Shown here: positions 46,560 to 59,789 of the stretch, one piece after another | How positions within the stretch are numbered: position 1 is the stretch's first letter | Layout of the letters: each line of letters begins with the position of its first letter | Source of the DNA: Takifugu bimaculatus | Lineage: Eukaryota; Chordata; Actinopteri; Tetraodontiformes; Tetraodontidae | DNA length: 64,000 nucleotides | Assembly: GCA_004026145.2 (NCBI GenBank) | Contig: CP034986.1 | Coordinates: forward strand, 6,378,929 to 6,442,928 | Reading direction: 5' to 3' | Notes under the pieces: model-generated | Database searches by the model: none | What the model was told of the DNA's origin: nothing | The model's input: the letters and a program-made list of their open reading frames with translations, nothing else | Program-made: the position numbers and the translations under genes

Positions 46560-47880
46560 TTTGAATTACTAACTAATTTGTGGCTTTTCTGCATTTTTCC
46601 ATGGATTTTCCTTCAAAGAAAACTAGTTCAATAGAAGTTTTTGCTAATTTGTGCTCAGACTGTTATAATATTGTTTGTTTTGTTGGCCTAAAATTGACAG
46701 TATTGTGTAAATGTTGCAGTTTTTTCACTCAGTATCTCTTTAGTTTGCCAGTTTCTTTGTAGGGTTGTTCACTAACTCCATGCTTTGAAAACCCAGAGTT
46801 AAAATCAGTTGTGCTTTAACACCACTGATTTAATGATTAGCAGCACTTAACAACTGAAGACTAAATAAAAATGCACTGAAATGGCCTCCAGCGAGATTTA
46901 CCAAAAGTAAGGCAAGAGTCTTCACCCCTTTTTATCTGTATATATTGTTTAAAAATGCCCAAAACCTTTTTTTTTAACATTATCGTACTTTTCTGGGGCA
47001 GGTGAATTCAGTTTAAGCTTTTAAAAAATGCACAAGTTTCATCTGAAGAACAACAGAGCGTGCATATGAGCACGTGTCGGGATTTGACGGCAGGCTCTGA
47101 CAGCAAATAACGGCGGCGTTATTCGGCCCGATGGCTGATGCGACGCGGCTGCTAGCGTGAAATCTTAATAGCAGCTGCCAAAGTGGCAAATCAGCGAGAT
47201 AGCGAACAGGATACACTTTCATTGGCGTGGCGCGCCCTTGTGCTGCCGTTATGTAAGGGCCGGGTTTTCACGGGCAATCTTTGCGGGAGGCCCAAGGATG
47301 AACCTGGATTAGAGACAGTTAGAGGATCTTTGTCAGGAATCCCAGCAGATTTGGCATGAACGGAAAAGGAAAAGAGGGGAAATAAATTTGCAGCCTTCAA
47401 TTCCCCCGGTGACGCCAGCCCTCCACCTGCGGTGTTTTTGTTAGCATTGCTCTGTCAATCATCTCCTCCCTGGGACTCAAACTTCAGATTAGAAGGAAAT
47501 CAGGTTCTAAATCTACCTGAACCACTCTGGTGATCTTTGGACCCACTCAGTTTACCATTTTAGCATTAGCATTTCCTGGAAACCAGCTCGTTAGTGTAGC
47601 TAACGGACTAGGTTAGTGTTCTCTTTACATGACAGGGTATTTATAACTCTTTTAAAAGAACTGGAAGTTAAAAAAGAAAAAACTCATGAATTTATATGCA
47701 AGTTGATGTTTTAGGTGAAAATCACCAATGGAAAGGCTGTTTCACAGGATTGGTGTGAAGAGGAGGAAGTGAGACTGATTAGTGATATCAGCAGGGACGC
47801 ACGCGGGGGTTATAACAGGTCAAACATTGAGCATTGAAATTCCATTACTGATGGCGGGGGAGGACCCATGCACTGGGCCA
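46560..47880. other. Intergenic DNA, possible conserved non-coding stretch
   Basis: No gene seen. The part 47040-47400 is balanced in composition and free of simple repeats, with CpG-containing motifs (GGCGGCGTTATTCGGCCC). That makes it a candidate conserved non-coding element. Confidence 0.3.
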
Positions 47881-47884
47881 AACC

Positions 47885-47950
47885 CTTTAGTGTTCCTGAG
47901 ACGCATCCCTGTGGTACACCGATTGACGCTCTCAAATTAAGATGACAGGT
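47885..47950 (-). mobile_element. LINE reverse-transcriptase scrap
   Basis: The minus strand reads ASIGVPQGCVSGTL, close to the conserved GVPQGSVLGPLLF motif of non-LTR reverse transcriptases. No neighbouring RT motif (such as YADD) is visible, so this is a small decayed fragment. Confidence 0.4.
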
Positions 47951-48034
47951 TATAGTGGATATCGCGTGTGTGCGTAGATCTAAATTAAAGGTGGTAAAAA
48001 AGAGGCAAAAGGTGGCATCACACTCATTCTGTAG

Positions 48035-48037
<3 letters not shown>

Positions 48038-48108
<71 letters not shown>
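48038..48108. repeat. (CT)n microsatellite
   Basis: A run of about 35 CT dinucleotides. Confidence 0.95.
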
Positions 48109-48115
<7 letters not shown>

Positions 48116-48779
48116 GTATTCTGTCCTCCCCCCAATCTCAGTCTCCCCAGCTCGCTTCACTCTCAGACTTCACTTTCAATTTTGTCTGCCCCGATCCCGG
48201 CCCCGCCCACTCCCACCACCTTCTTTTATGCGTTTTGCCCGACTCTCATCATCACCGGCGGACGCAGACTACTGTGTTTCCAAACATCTTTCTCCAAAAA
48301 GACAGATCCTCACAAACAATGGCTGAAAACGTGACGCAGCAGCATTAGAATCCTTGGATTTCACCCATGACACTTAATTGAAAGTCGCCCATGCAGAATC
48401 CGGATTAGTATCATATTTCATAGCATATGTGGCAATTAAGGAATGAAGTTTTTGTTCTTTTCCTCCCACATTTTCTCCTCTTTTCTCCCACTTTTTGCAG
48501 CAAAATTTCATTTAAAAAAATGTACGTCACTGTTATTCATTCTCAGCTTCGTTGTCCAAATGATGTTTTCTTCACCTCCAATTCTTCTGAATTCCTTCTC
48601 TGTCTCCGTCTCCCTCAGTCTTTCCAAATCTACCTCTGTCAGACGCTGGCTCCTGATTGGCTGTTTTTCTGCTTTGCTCTTTATGAATTGAACAGCAGAG
48701 GAAGGATATGACTGGCTGAAAGCTCATCAACATGACAAATGGTCCCTCTCCATCTCTCCCCCTTTCTCCATCTATGTCT

Positions 48780-48863
48780 CACACACACACACTCTTGCTC
48801 ACTCATATATTCTTTCCCATGCTCACTTGCACCAGCCTGACCTTCCATTGTAATATCCAAGTG

Positions 48864-48897
<34 letters not shown>

Positions 48898-49292
48898 CCG
48901 TCTTTCTCTCTGTCACACATCCATACTTGCATGCTCACATCTCCCCCCACCCCCCATAAACGCTCGCTCTATAATTCACCCTCAGCCACAGTCACATGCT
49001 CTCTCTCTCTCTTACACACACACGCACACACACACACACAAGTATGCTCTGTTTTGTGAACAGCTCACGTAGCGCACAGGCTCAACCCTCACATACATGG
49101 TACAGGACCCACGCTCGCTCGCTCGCTCGCTCCATAATTCACCCTCAGCCACAGTCACATGCTCTCTCTCTCTCTCTTACACACACACACGGCCAGACAT
49201 GCAGCCAGAGCGATGGTGTGACCCACTGTCCTCTCTCTCGCTCCACACACACTCCAACACAGTTTCTTCCTTGTCTCATCCTGCTCTAGCAC

Positions 49293-49333
<41 letters not shown>

Positions 49334-49360
49334 GCCAGCCTCTCTCCGTGTCCGTCGCTC
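48780..49360. repeat. Cluster of (CA)n and (CT)n microsatellites with an internal duplication
   Basis: CA runs at 48780-48791, 48867-48894, 49014-49040 and 49291-49332 lie among CT runs. The block GCTC-GCTC...CATAATTCACCCTCAGCCAC plus AGTCACATGCTCTCTCTCTC occurs twice (about 48962-49015 and 49122-49180), a local duplication. This lies just upstream of the NHS-like first exon, in its probable promoter/5' UTR region. Confidence 0.8.
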
Positions 49361-49445
49361 GCTCATCCAGCGCGCTTGTGCGAGTGTGTGTATGTGTGTG
49401 TGCTGGTGGAATGAAGCGGTGATGTTTTGGGACAGGAAGAATAGC

Positions 49446-49500
49446 ATGGGCAATTCCCAGCGCCGGCCCAAAGGACGACACAGACCCAAATCGGCAACAG
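49446..49500 (+). CDS. NHS/NHSL-family gene, first coding exon (MGNS isoform)
   Basis: The exon reads MGNSQRRPKGRHRPKSAT plus one base and ends at a CAG/GTACTC donor (phase 1). I chose the ATG at 49446 because it has a strong Kozak context (A at -3, G at +4) and gives an N-terminal MGNS, a typical N-myristoylation signal followed by a basic stretch. Short alternative first exons starting MGNS occur, as I recall, in NHS-family genes. An in-frame ATG at 49422 is weaker. A four-codon upstream ORF (49411-49422) ends in TGA overlapping that ATG. This isoform would lack the WAVE-homology N-terminus encoded by the long first exon of NHS proteins. The phase matches the exon at 62383 exactly. The family regulates actin and cell shape. 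Assignment rests mainly on the downstream exon. Confidence 0.6.
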
Positions 49501-50095
49501 GTACTCTGTCGTTGTCTTGATCCTCCTTTTGTCGCATCACATTTGTCTCTCCATCATCTGCGCCTTCTCCTCGCCATCCCTCATATTCAGGTGTGTGTGT
49601 GTGCGTGTGTGTGTGTGCAGCCGCTCCATTCATTCACGCGCTCCCTCCATCCGCTCATTCATACATGGTATTCCTGCTGCAGTCCATCTCCTCCTCACGT
49701 CCAGTCCTCCCTCCTCTGTTTTTTAATCCAACAAACGAAGAACCGGGCTCGTCTCCGTGTTTCGTGCTCTTGCAGTCCGTCCGTTAGGTCGCCTGTCCCT
49801 TTCCATTTTCAAAAACCACCGTCCTTCCCTCTGAAAAGTCATCCACGCCTCCAAACCCTCATGTCTTGTTCCCCATTCTCTTTCTTCTCTTCATCATTAC
49901 GCACCAGTTTCTCCATCTCGTGATAAAAAGGGGATTATATCATCAATAACATCAAACATCAGCACGTCACGTTAGAATACTGCCGCTGATTTTCACTCAC
50001 GTATCTCGTTAAGTCTAATTTGTCCTTTACACATTCTTCTCTGCCAGGCACCACCCTTTTGGCACCCAGCCAACCATAATCCATTGTTTTAGCAG

Positions 50096-50166
50096 CTCAT
50101 CCATCCATCCATCCATCCATCCATCCATCCATCCATCCATCCATCCATCCATCCATCCATCCATCC
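50096..50166. repeat. (CCAT)n tetranucleotide microsatellite
   Basis: About 17 uninterrupted CATC repeats. A minus-strand frame over it reads Gly-Trp-Met-Asp repeats and is not a gene. Confidence 0.95.
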
Positions 50167-50645
50167 TCCAGTTAGTTGCCAAGTTGGATGAATTGGGTCA
50201 ATTGGTCTTCTGCTCTTGGTGTGCAGCTGAGCTGAAAGTGTGTATATGTGTGTGTCTGTGTGCCGCCACATCCCTGCCGATACGTGCGTGTCAGAGAGTG
50301 TGACCGCTGGGCCACGGCGTCTCGACCGGTGGCCGACGGACGGGGTTACTAGCAGGCTATAATGTTGCGGTGGGCAAACGAGATAGAGATGAAGGGCAGC
50401 ACCCTTAGAGAGAGCAAAGAAGGTGGAAGTCAGCACTTGTAAAACCTTGTCAGACAATAGATGGGGGGGGGGGGGGTTGTTGGGGGCAGCAGGAGGTGAG
50501 GAATGGGGTGTGTGGAGAGTACTGGAGACACATGATGGACGGCCAGGTGTGATGAAAGGGTGGCGGACGTTGCACAAAAAAGCAAAATCAGGGTTTCTGC
50601 TGCAGAGCTGCGCACATTTGCAACCCAGCACCAGCCTCCCTGTCC

Positions 50646-50646
<1 letters not shown>

Positions 50647-50688
<42 letters not shown>
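50647..50688. repeat. (GT)n microsatellite
   Basis: A run of about 20 TG dinucleotides. A poly-G tract is at 50464-50476. Confidence 0.95.
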
Positions 50689-50691
<3 letters not shown>

Positions 50692-52189
50692 GTGCAGAAC
50701 TCACGTAAGCTCTTACACGCGCTCACACACCTGCCATCGTGCATTGACCAGCGCAGGTCCCCGCCCTCCCGCACACTTGACCTTGACTTCAGTCGCTCAT
50801 CGCCTTCAGGCGGCGGCAGTGACGTCGCCGGGGGTTACGCGGCTGTCGCTCACACAGATCACGGCTGTGGTGACGATGCGTGGCTGAGAGGCGATCCACG
50901 CAACGTCGGGCAAAACGCCAGCCCTCGTATTGCTGCTAATGATTCCTCAGCTGTGAGAATGCAGGAAGGGTTCCAGCTTTTCCGTCATTGTAGCTGTCAA
51001 CGAGCGATCGTTGCCTCATCTGTGCCATGATGTGCTTTGGGGAATCGAGCAGCAGCATGTTAATGTTCGGTGTGATCCTATAAATACAACGATGACCATT
51101 TTTGTTCAGTGTTTGCTGGGTTTTGCCTTCTTCCCAGTAGCCGTGAAAACTTGAACGTCAATTGCAATATTTGCACATGCTCACCTGGCAACGTGGAAAT
51201 GTGTGGCTCACCGGATAGTGCTTGTTGACTCGTCCATTAGTTTCCTCTTATTTTAGCCCATAAATGGCAGCGAAAGGAGGTTGACAGGAAACCAGGGAGT
51301 GTTGCTGGCTGTCTGGCCTCTGCTGTGTTGCTACACTGTTAACAGTTCCTCCATTAATTAGGCGGGAATTGTAGCCATAAAACTCTCAAAAGCCAATTAC
51401 AAGCATTTTTTTAATCAACATTTATGCATCACAATTGTCACCTGCAGGATTTCTGTACAGGTGTTGAGCGCAGATTCACCCTTCTCCTGAATGTAGCGAA
51501 GCTAAATTATTTCAATCCGAATTTTAATGATACAGCTTTTTGTTCCAAAAGGAGCGCACAGACCACCAAACTGAGGTCTAAGGAGGGATTTTTGATTCCC
51601 TTTCTCCTCTTTAATGCTCTCCTTTTGCCTCTGTTAGTTTGGATTTTCAGTTTTTCCTCTTTGTGGAGGTGCGGAAACCTGTTTCCTAATTTAAATCCCT
51701 GTTATTCGCATCAAATCTATTTCAGTGCTCATCTGCTGCTATGCAACTGATGTGCTTGTCATTACCCAGTAACACTTGTCTTTTCACACTTGAAAATGCA
51801 AAAGAACCCAAACAAATCTTGTTTCTGAGACCGTCCTCCTGCGTGGTTCTTAATCCATTCCCTCGCTAAGCCTAACAGCGATGACCAGGTGCATATGCAT
51901 ACGCCAACCACGTTCATTCATACATGTTCAGATGGATGATGTCATGTTCAGCAAAACCAGCAGCACTGCAGCGGGAGAGAGGGAGGAGAAGAGAGGGAAA
52001 CAGGAAGTGTGTGTTGGGATAATTGGATAGAGGCAATAAGGAGGAAGGAGGGCTATACAGAGATCAGACGGAGGTTGATGATGGGAAAATAGGCGCCGGG
52101 AGAGGAGGAGTGGCGAAACGAGAAGACCGAGAGAACAAGCAGAAGTATCGGAGGAGACAGGAAACACAAGGGACATATGGCTGCAGCCG

Positions 52190-52204
52190 CTGCCATGGTA
52201 ACCA
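52190..52204. promoter_or_regulatory. RFX-like half-palindrome in NHS-like intron
   Basis: GCTGCCATGGTAACC has one perfect X-box half (GGTAAC) and one near-match (GCTGCC). Confidence 0.25.
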
Positions 52205-54162
52205 TAGGTGTGGTAAAGCAAGCGGGTCAATTGATTCATAGGCATGAGCGTCCGAGTGCACGTGAGGCTGCATGTTTGTTAACAAACGGCTGGTTTCCCA
52301 TTTCTTCCTTTAGGGGGCGCCATTGCGCCTGTTCTATAAAAAGCAGTCTGTTTGAAGTTCAGAGTTTCATTTTGATGATTGTTTGGATGAACGGAACATC
52401 TTCAGGTTTATCTGGACTTCAAATGCCATCGTAGCCACCGTGAAACACCCGTGTTTCTCTGTTGGATTAGAGCAAGGAGAGATGTATTAAACCTTAATTC
52501 AATGCCCCCCGCCCCCATCAGCTTTTGTGCTTTATTCACTTTCACATCAACCCTCAAGCCATCACGACCGATTACCTCCTCCGTCAGGAATTTAGTGCCT
52601 TGCTGAGAGGAACCTCGGCATTAGCAGGAGTGGAAGGCTGATTCATTTGCTGTCTGTGCCACAGATCTGCAAAGTCAGCACTGCTCCGTCTCCGTTTGCT
52701 CCCAGACATCAGACTTTAACCCTCACTTTTGTTTGTCAAATGATTGAAATGTTTAAACAGGAAAATTATTCTGGTTTTACTTTCTTTTATTTTGTTGGAG
52801 CCACTCATTAGGTTACGTGAGGGTGGATTGGTCCCAAGCCCGACGTTGACGTGGTCTCCTAGTTTAAGGGCTTCGGTTCAAGACTGTGTGAAGCAGCAGA
52901 CGTCCAGCCTGAAGGGCTACCAGGCCCAGACCCAGCCTGGGTGCACGGAACTCCCTGTTCCTCAGGCCAACGTCCCAAACGAAACAATGGTTTTAAACCT
53001 CTGAGGTGGAGGCAGAGTGCACACACACAAAGCCGCTGCTGTGGGTCACGCTTGACACTTCCAGTGTTTACAGGAAGTCGGTGTTGAGCTGGGGAAGGAA
53101 AAGGAGGCGACCAGTGCTGACAATAGCCCCCACGGGACAGAAGGATGAAGAGTTCGAATGCACCCATGCCGAATATTAGACTAAGAAAGAGTATTACAAT
53201 TTGAAATAGGTGGGTCCTCCATTTGGATGCAATCCAGGCCGCTATAAAACACATAAAATAGCTTGAACTCTGCCGGCGACTCCTTTAAGGTGCGAGGTGG
53301 GGGGGTTGGGGATTGTGTTTGGAGGAAAGAGAAGGAAAAGGGGGAAGAAAAAGACCTCGCACCATCAGCTTCCTCCCCTTCTCTCCCCTCTCCCACCACC
53401 AGAGGGAAACTTCTCCCCGCGCTCCTTCACCTTCCATCGTGTCTTCCCCTCTCCCACTCGATTTCTCCCCCTTTCGGACTCCCAGCCCGAATGAGTCACA
53501 GGCTTTACCCCGGCTGGCGAGCCGGCCTCTCCTCCTCCTCCCCTTCCTCCTTTTCCCTTCAGGATGGTGTGAGAACGTCTGTGCAGGAGGCAGTTGAGGA
53601 ACACAGACATGGAGGTTTTCTGGGCCAGATCAGGTAGGACAGCCTGGGACGGCTCACGGAAGGGGGGGTTCACAGTTGTCACAGGAGTTGGGAGTCGAGT
53701 GGTACCGAAACAAAGTGGCTTCTTATCAAGATAAGAAAGGCAGTGGAGTGTTCCTGGACATTAACGTGACTGTTGGAGGGGGGTGTTACCGTGACTGTTG
53801 CTGTAGAATCTGCAGAAACGCGCACTGCGGGGGCACCGTGCTGCTTCTGGAAGCCTCAGAAACACAGGAAATCGAGTTGATTGTCAGGAAACTGGAGCAT
53901 TTCACAGGTTTGTAAAGAATCCAGGTGGAAATGCGCTTAAAAATGTCTTCCTTTATTGGCCATCCGTGACGGGGAAAACGATCTTGTTGCACGCTTGCTG
54001 ACAGCATTGGTGTTGCAATGTTTACACTGTGAAATATTCAAGCGTGGCCGCTTGGTTTGATCAAATATTCATTTCAGTTCTCCAGAGCCTCCTGCTTCCT
54101 CATTTTTGACCCCCGTGGTTGTACGGCACTTAATAAACAAGCTTCTACTGACATTTGGACTG

Positions 54163-54232
<70 letters not shown>
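54163..54232. repeat. (GT)n followed by (CA)n microsatellites
   Basis: A run of about 35 TG here is followed on the same strand by CA runs at 54335-54392 and 54500-54551. The inverted GT and CA runs could pair as a long imperfect hairpin. Confidence 0.95.
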
Positions 54233-54234
<2 letters not shown>

Positions 54235-54331
54235 TGGGCTCTGAAAGGCTCTCTGTATGTTGAGTTGTACATGCAGAAAACTCAGTTTTCGCACATGTCT
54301 GTAAGTGCACACCAAGGTCAAATGAGGAGGT

Positions 54332-54382
<51 letters not shown>

Positions 54383-54846
54383 ACACACACACAGGAATGT
54401 GTATATTGCTGAAAGTGCGTTTTGCTTCTGGTTTGGTTGCAGTGTGGTTTTGTGCTTGGCTACATTTGTTTCCACACCATTATTATAGGCCTGTGATCCA
54501 ACACACACACACACACACACAAACACGCACATACACACACACACACACACAATTCATTCTCCAGTGTGGAAAAATGAAGGCACGTCATCCCCTGATGTAG
54601 AAACATGAGCGGCGACACGTCGCCACTGAAGTGGAGCCTGTTAGATCCCCCTGATTCAGTCGCGTTGTCTTGCATCATCACAGGAATAATTCCACCCCCA
54701 TCCATTCCCAATCCCCAATTCCCAAATCATCCCAATTTTTCAAATCAAACTATTCAATCCGATCTTAAAAATGAACCCCTGATTTGTTTATGCCATGCCA
54801 ATGACAGACAAAGAACTTAAAATAACTATTTCTGCTTTCTGGCCCA

Positions 54847-54860
54847 CCAATAGGGGGCGA
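54847..54860 (+). promoter_or_regulatory. CTCF-like motif in NHS-like intron
   Basis: CCAATAGGGGGCGA fits the CTCF core with A at positions 4 and 14. Weaker than the site at 59774. Confidence 0.3.
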
Positions 54861-57040
54861 ATCAAGATACTTCACTCGTTTGTCCTGATGGTTAATTTAC
54901 ATGTAGAAATGGGAAAGTAGCATGGACAGACAGACAGACAGATGGGGGCATTCAGCTTCCTCGGGAAACATTCAAGTCAAAACAGGCGCTTTGTCTCGTG
55001 ATGACGAGGAGGAAGAAGCCGGCAGGAGCAATAAATTGTCCTCTGCTGGTAAAAGGTTCGAACAGCAACAGACTTTCCCTGCTCAGAAAGGTGTTCCAGT
55101 GGGACTAAAGTGCTCTGCTAATTGATATTCTAGGCTAATTAAAGGTAGAAGTTTCATAATCCAATCACGGAATTAAATAGGAATCAACGCAAAGATGCAT
55201 TTTGTTGTGTACAATAACCATGGCATGATAACCACTGTTCTTTGCTCACAATTATTAAACTGGACTCAGGTTCCCCCCCCGAGGGTGCATGCTGCCCTGT
55301 AATGCTAACACAGTAGACTAAAGGGGGGCGGGGGTGAGTCAGGTATTTCTTTGTATTAGTCATATATTTCTGATGGAACAGCTTTTTAGGTTTAATAATT
55401 ATCTTGTTGTGTAAATTGTGTATTTCTTGGTGAAGATCCTGTCAGCACCCTCTGGCGGTCACTCTGCATCACTGCGGCTGTTTTAATGTCTATAAAATCA
55501 GATTTTAGCCACAGAGTCGCCCGGTGAACGGGAAATAGATGGGGCGCTGCTTCCTGCCAGAGTCTCCTGGAACTAATCTAACTGCAGCAGCGCCGTCCTC
55601 AGGGGCCAATAACGTGCGCCGTAAAGGGGAAACGGCCGGTTGGTGTTGTGGGGAACCCAGAGCCTGGATGAAAGGTAGGATGGGGAAAAAAACAGTCTTG
55701 GTTTGTGAGCAGCCTGGTGAAACCTGTAGTAGGGCCATAGTGATCTAGCTACCTGGTTCAGGGAGAAAACTAGAGGAAGTGATGTCACAATGCTAACACC
55801 TGGTGAAAATAAAAGCATGAGAGGTTCCTTCCTGTTGGTACAGTGCTGCAATTTGCTGCCTAAAATATTCATTCGCTGTCGGTTATAAAATGTTAGAGCG
55901 GCATCACGCCTGCGGCTGTGTTCTTTAAAAGCACCAAGAAACCTTTGCGTGACGCTGTAGTGACCATGAACCAAGGTGCGCTGGGCTGAAGAGACACAGG
56001 GAAGATGAATAAACGCGCTCAATGCGGATGACGGCGAGGTTCAAGGAGACGGAGCTCATCCGGGGAAACACAGAGATAATGAAGTTGGGGGCTGCTGCAG
56101 GATGGGAAACGGGCACAGGGGTTGACCTCGGTGAGCCGGTGACATCATTTCCTGCCAGTTGGGAGGGTGGAAACCAGGTTTGTGACGGCTGGGCGATCCA
56201 GCTGAGTCAGCTCTGTGGAGTCCTGTGTTTGGACCTTAGCGCTTGACCCTAGCCGCGCGTCTGACCTTGAAAGGGTGTGTGGTTAACACCGGCGGAGAGT
56301 TTTAGAGGGGATTTTGTCGATGGAGAGGAGTAAAAATGAAGGCAGAGCTCATATTTGGGCCAAGGGGGCTCAAGTAACGCCGAGTCAGAGGCTCAACCAC
56401 AGCCAGCGGTAATGACATCCAAGATTAGGAATCCTGCTTTGGCGTCCCAGTCTTTACTCTTTCTTTTTAGAAGAGGGAATCATCCTTTGGCCATTTTTGA
56501 GACCATTGAGGTTGTTTTGATATGAAACACCTCTCCTGATATCCCAGCAAATCAAAGCAGTCTGGATTTCTTCACTGTCACCCTGTGTGTGTTTTATCTG
56601 TTATCCCTGCAAGAGAACAGCGACAGTGCTCTTAGCTGCAGCTGCACATGGTGAATAAGCCCCCTGCACTTTAAATGAGGTGTTATGTATTGTGCGTTAT
56701 GGATTTTAATGCTGTTTAACCACAAACACATGCTAACTGCTAATAGAGGCCAGTTTTTGCACATTAGCTGTACACAAAGAGTTTAAGGCAATGTGTATAA
56801 ACTTCCACACTAATGAGCTGTGGACCTAAATTGCTTAGTCACTCACACGGGTGATGCTGTGTGACGCTCTTGTGGCGCTGCAGATTGCCGCCAGTCTGAT
56901 TCAGTTGTATCCATGACAACTGTGGGATAATTAATGCAGGTATTGAAAATAAAGGCTATTAGGTCCAAATGTACAGATGACGTGTCCATGTGGTTGTTTT
57001 GGCAAGACTGTTGCCGCGTGCATGCATGCGCACATACATG

Positions 57041-57043
<3 letters not shown>

Positions 57044-57112
<69 letters not shown>
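57044..57112. repeat. (GT)n microsatellite
   Basis: A run of about 34 TG, with shorter CA runs at 57236-57274. Confidence 0.95.
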
Positions 57113-57113
<1 letters not shown>

Positions 57114-59773
57114 CAGGGGCCAAAATTGGTTTAGCCATGTTTGTTAAGAGGGACAAAGATCCAATTTTATGGTGATTACTGGCATGGAGATGGTTCCCTA
57201 AAGATGGTCAAGAGCACCAGTACTGGGAATATGTACACACAGACACACACACACACAGATACACACACACACAAACAAACACTTGACCATATACAATTCA
57301 TTTGCTCCTATTTTCTTTTCTACCTTGCATTAATACACAGGAGGAAACGTCCCTCTTCTCAACAACAAGAAGCGTGTTCTTGCGGATGGAGGGAAACTTA
57401 AATGGGATCCTGAGCACAGAGCAGGTGTGGAAGGATTTGTTTGGCTCGAGAGCAGAACCGAGTTTGCTTTGTGAGCCGTTCAGACAAGCTCTAGGATCAG
57501 CGTGGGGGAAAAAAACATGCAGCCGTGTTGTTTTGTTGGCACATGGCCGCAGGGAAAGGTAGAGCGGCGTGCAAGGAAAATCAAAGTCACTCATCTGGCG
57601 TGATCCTCCAGTGTCAGTTTCTTCACCAAATGGAAAAAAGAAAGAAAGAATTCCTCACGTAGTTGGTGCCTTAATATAAATAATTAGCTCATGATCGTAT
57701 TACCAATACGTGTGAAAAAAAAAACCCAACTTTCTCCCTGGCTGCAGTGGCGGGAAGCAGCCACACGGGGGCGTGCAAACGTGTATATTTGTCAAAGATG
57801 GTAGTTCAAGACAAACATCCAGTCTGGTAAATATAAACATCAGTAAAAATAGATTTATGTCCGTACAACCTGAGAAATCTATGTCCCCCACCCACAAAAA
57901 ACCCCCAAAACAAAACAACAAAAAACCCATTTGGGACAGTGATCGTTTTGTTTGTATTCAGTTCAGTCAAAATCATCCATGGTGGAGGCTGGGGAGCAGA
58001 TCGCCCTCAGATCTCAGGCACTCACACACGCATGCCAGCACTCCACCTGCTCGCTGTCCCCCATTTTACGTGAGTGTGTGTAATGAAGGAGATATGACAG
58101 GCCTAGAGAGAATGCAAAATCTCCAGGGAAGCGAGGTGACTAATGGCAGAGGGAGGGAAGAATAGAGCTCGATGGGATTTGGTGGAATAAAGGATGAAAT
58201 CGGGAGAGACGTGGAAAGAAGTGGTTCAGGGGAAGCGGTAGGAGCGGGATAAACGAGTCAAAGGCAGGCGGAGGATAAATTATGGCTCACGTCGGAGCAA
58301 ATCACCTCAAGGTTCTAATGAGTGCAGACAGCCGGGCCTGACTGGAGAGGAGGGGGGGGGGGTATTCATCCATTAAACTGGGTGTGTGTATTGATTTAGG
58401 AGCATATTCATGTGATGGGAAAAATCTCTTAAGATATTTAAGAGGTGACTTTAGGGTTCATTAATGTGCTGTGCATTCAGTCTTATCGCTGAATAAACAT
58501 CACTTGGTCACTTTAAATCTCCAAGTTATGTTTTGAAAAGCCAGATTTAGATTTGTGTGCAGGTCTTCTGTCTTTATCTTGGGGCTACTTTGCCTGCAGG
58601 GGCAGTTCTGAGCTGCAGAGAAAGGCCTGGAGGAACCTCAACGCAGTTTAAAAACTGACCCAAACCGGGGCTAAAGCAGCAACAAATGCACCCAATCACG
58701 AATAACCTGGTGTAATAGCGCAACTATCTAATGATAAATTCAACGTTTTCAGCTCGAAGATCATGAGTTTTACAGTCTGGGACTTTAAACTTTACAGTTT
58801 CCAATGAAGCATTGTGAATTTAGTGGGATACATCTAGCTAGCTCAACCTGGTCCTGGTCTCAGGTACCAAATGGGGACGCACCAGTCAGCCCTTTCAGGA
58901 CCAGCAGCAGTCGGATTCCAAACCTGACACTTTATTACTTTCACAGCAACGTGACTCAAAGGTCAGATTTGATATCCTCGCTGGCATTTGTTGTTAGCTC
59001 ATCATTACTCCAAAGGTCAGAATCAGACGGTATCGGTCCTGGGTGGTATTGATAACGATGTGAAGTCGGGGCCCCGTAGTTCTTGTTTGGGTCCGGGCGC
59101 AGTCAGTAAATCTGGTTTACTGCTCTCTGAGTCATGTCCCCCCACCTCAGCACACACACACCCACACACACCATTAACAAGCCTTATCATATTCATACAG
59201 TCGCCTGCTAAGTGTACTAACGTGTGTTCTCTTCCTGCTAATCCTGTTGCTAATGCTAACCTGAGAATTATCTTTAAAACAATATTTTCACAAGCCTCAA
59301 AACTACTTCTGGAGTTTATTTTTTTCCCATCTGACACCGACTCACAGATGTCCAGGGGCCCATACCGACTCTCCATCTGTATTGCCTCTTCCTGTCGCCG
59401 TGGTTACATTAAGTGAAAGAGAGGGAAAGAAAGCTACGTCCCCGTGGAGGATGATGTGCTCTAGATGTATCATTGTGGCACTCTGCTCAATGCTTAATCA
59501 GGAATTAATTGTTAACGCATCCGCAGAGACTCCTGTCTCATCCCTCCATCAAAACAAGCTTCTTTAATTTGTTTTGTTTTTTTAAATTTCAGAAATCTTT
59601 CTGTCACTGAAGCTGGCGCTGAAAAGGAGACTATTATGTTTTCTCAAAAGGTACCCCTTGTATATTTCAAACTGGCCACGATGATCGGGAATGTGTCGAT
59701 TATCTCCTTTCTAAATTGTGCCTTTATGTAACAAATAAGTGATGATGCGATTATGCCGCGGTACCATCTGATT

Positions 59774-59789
59774 CCAGCAGGGGGCGCTG
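59774..59789 (+). promoter_or_regulatory. Consensus CTCF-type motif in NHS-like intron
   Basis: CCAGCAGGGGGCGCTG is a perfect match to the vertebrate CTCF core (CCASYAGRKGGCRS). It is 2.6 kb upstream of the NHS-like exon at 62383. Occupancy cannot be judged from sequence. Confidence 0.5.

Noticed and set aside
45577..46572. Long frames of 243-317 codons on both strands (Arg/Glu/Gly-rich and Ser/Pro/Leu-rich)
   Set aside because: All lie in the polypyrimidine tract and are open only because of the CTCCT/CCACCTCT composition. No domain, and overlapping frames are equally open.
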